Below are positions 62,867-64,000 of a DNA stretch of 64,000 bases, piece after piece (position 1 is the first letter of the stretch; the number at the start of each line of letters is the position of its first letter). The translations under genes were made by a program, and so were the position numbers. Origin of the DNA: Neotamlana sargassicola (GTDB taxonomy: Bacteria > Bacteroidota > Bacteroidia > Flavobacteriales > Flavobacteriaceae); assembly GCF_020523965.1 (NCBI RefSeq), contig NZ_JAJAPX010000005.1, positions 278,769-342,768 on the forward strand. Reading direction: 5' to 3'. Under the pieces are notes generated by a model. That model saw only the letters and a list, made by a program, of their open reading frames with translations, was not told the DNA's origin and ran no database searches.

Positions 62867-63288
62867 AAACTATTAATCAAGGCATTCCCACGCCAAAAAA
62901 AATTGTCGCGGTCGGGCTTTGCGCTATATCTTTTTGTGCGTACCTTCAAAAAGGATGCCGCTACAATCCCTAATGCGGGTAATATTGCCAAGGCAGATTT
63001 AAGCAATAAGGTATAGGATTATCAAAAAGGTTACAACATATATATAATAAAAGGTATTTATTTATAAATAATAGATAAAGTATAGAGGTTTATTGCTGCT
63101 TAAATTATGTCATCACCACAAATCTCAAGAATCGAAAAACACAAGAATCTAACCAAGCATTCTAAATCTGGATCAAAAACCCAGGTCAAAAAAGCATTTT
63201 GTACTAGGTAAATTTAAAAAAGATTATGGTGTAAATAACGGGTACTAAGGGAGTTCTGTTTAATAATTAAAAAAAGGTTATAAAAAGT
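62867..63288. other. Intergenic before the rRNA promoters
   Basis: Holds the REP-like element (62881-62981), an AT-rich stretch, and a 34-codon open frame 63107-63211 (MSSPQISRIEKHKNLTKHS..., basic) that may be a tiny gene or chance. Nothing else recognised. Confidence 0.4.
62881..62981 (+). repeat. REP-like structured intergenic repeat
   Basis: GC-richer than its surroundings. It contains CGCGGTCGGGCTTTGCGCTA and CAAAAAGGATGCCGCTACAA, which fold into an imperfect hairpin closed by GGG (62914-62916) and CCC (62968-62970) with ATCTTTTTG/CAAAAAGGAT at the tip. I recognise this wording from many Bacteroidota intergenic regions. Single copy in this window. Confidence 0.6.
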
Positions 63289-63327
63289 TTGTTTAAAAGA
63301 GAAAAAGGGGAGTATATTTGCACCCGC
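63289..63327 (+). promoter_or_regulatory. rRNA promoter P1
   Basis: TTG (63289-63291), 21 nt, TATATTTG (63313-63320), then CACCCGC. A short stem CCCG-CAAAAA-CGGG overlaps the start. Confidence 0.8.
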
Positions 63328-63422
63328 AAAAACGGGCAACTGTTGGCGCAACGTTCATAGACAAATAGAGAAACAAGTAATAAAAGGTTTTAAAAAAACT
63401 TTAAAAAAGTTTCAAAAAAGTA

Positions 63423-63460
63423 TTGCAGAAACAAAAAAGGGTTGTATGTTTGCACCCCGC
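63423..63460 (+). promoter_or_regulatory. rRNA promoter P2
   Basis: TTG (63423-63425), 19 nt, TATGTTTG (63445-63452), then CACCCCGC with one extra C relative to the other copies. Confidence 0.75.
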
Positions 63461-63562
63461 AAAAAACAGGAAGCTGTTTTAGCGTGAAAGTTCTTAAATA
63501 TTAATCGAAACTAAAGATAAAGAAAGACTTAAAATTTTTTTAAAAAAAGTTTCAAAAAAATG

Positions 63563-63600
63563 TTGTAGAAACGAAAAAAGGGTTTTACATTTGCACCCGC
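63563..63600 (+). promoter_or_regulatory. rRNA promoter P3
   Basis: TTG (63563-63565), 20 nt, TACATTTG (63586-63593), then CACCCGC and again CCCGCAAAAACGGG over the start point. Confidence 0.8.
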
Positions 63601-63689
63601 AAAAACGGGTAATAAAAAAACCTAAAAGTTCTTGAAAAAACACTGAGTATTGATTTTAATTTTTTTTCAAAAAAAAGTCAAAAAAAGTT

Positions 63690-63725
63690 TTGAGATTTAA
63701 AAAAGGGTTTTATATTTGCACCCGC
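63690..63725 (+). promoter_or_regulatory. rRNA promoter P4 (nearest to 16S)
   Basis: TTG (63690-63692), 18 nt, TATATTTG (63711-63718), then CACCCGC. It would give a leader of about 175 nt before the mature 16S end. The downstream hairpin of P1 and P3 is missing here. Confidence 0.8.
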
Positions 63726-63900
63726 TTAACAAGGAAACGAGTTAAGAAAAGAAAAAGATAAGTTCATAAACATATTGAATTGACAGCGTAAGATTGGTAT
63801 TGGAAACGATACTAATCGACAAAGAGAATAAGCCATTTTGAGTACCTTAGAGATATTCTTTTAGTTGTTAAAAATAATAGTGGAAACACTTAAAAATTTA

Positions 63901-64000
63901 ACGATGAAGAGTTTGATCCTGGCTCAGGATGAACGCTAGCGGCAGGCCTAACACATGCAAGTCGAGGGGTAACATAGAGAAGCTTGCTTTTCTGATGACG
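63901..64000 (+). rRNA. 16S ribosomal RNA, 5' end
   Basis: First 100 nt of a 16S gene cut by the window edge. GAAGAGTTTGATCCTGGCTC, AGGATGAACGCTAGCGGCAG and GCCTAACACATGCAAGTCGA are the universal 5' sequence in Bacteroidota form. The 5' end is set by alignment with E. coli position 1. The first variable loop begins AGGGGTAACATAGAGAAGC. Processing leader and the four promoters lie upstream. Confidence 0.97.

Overview
The window comes from a marine-type Flavobacteriaceae bacterium (Bacteroidota). Evidence: low GC, a type IX secretion sorting domain, promoters of the Bacteroidota form TAnnTTTG with an upstream TTG about 18-21 nt away, lipoproteins of flavobacterial type, and the 5' end of a 16S rRNA gene at the right edge. 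I cannot name the genus from the roughly 100 nt of 16S present.

Region 1 (1-32951) is a large exopolysaccharide/capsule locus. On the left, a minus-strand nucleotide-sugar operon holds rfbF, a UDP-glucuronate-decarboxylase-like SDR and a partial UDP-glucose dehydrogenase. From 3206 a long plus-strand run encodes a Wzc-like tyrosine autokinase, a Wzx flippase, a Wzy/ligase-like membrane protein, UDP-glucose 6-dehydrogenase, eight glycosyltransferases of several types, two left-handed beta-helix acyltransferases, a polysaccharide pyruvyl transferase with an F420-hydrogenase-beta-like partner, and a VanZ-like protein. Two stretches (5513-5871 and 23151-24149) contain only broken coding remnants. 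A minus-strand trio follows (28958-30212 and the 1602-residue FN3/SGNH/beta-helix protein), then fcl and gmd for GDP-L-fucose. No Wza exporter or initiating sugar-phosphate transferase is seen in the window.

Region 2 (33227-52926) is mostly housekeeping: tRNA-Leu(GAG), tRNA-Lys(UUU), aroK, a PyrR-like phosphoribosyltransferase, an S4 RNA-binding protein, an FKBP lipoprotein, tgt, lptF, an EamA transporter, accA, dnaB, an AI-2E-type permease, a class IV aminotransferase paired with a sulfotransferase-like P-loop protein, a secreted 'asparagine synthetase B'-named protein, yjbQ, a Cof-type HAD phosphatase, and the translation operon thrS-infC-rpmI-rplT, in which infC lacks an ATG start.

Region 3 (53063-62866) looks like a hexitol (probably mannitol) utilisation locus: outer-membrane barrel, small unknown protein, RbsBAC-type ABC importer, mannitol dehydrogenase and fructokinase, then on the opposite strand a second mannitol dehydrogenase, and a divergent NrtR/AraR-like Nudix regulator. 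A palindrome TTAAACGT-N7-ACGTTTAA occurs twice before the operon. A one-mismatch copy of its core sits in front of the regulator, which points to a self-contained regulon.

Region 4 (62867-64000) has a REP-like structured repeat, then four tandem rRNA promoters that all share TTTGCACCCGC (one with an extra C), and the start of a 16S rRNA gene. The same promoter block also occurs divergently between tRNA-Lys and aroK.
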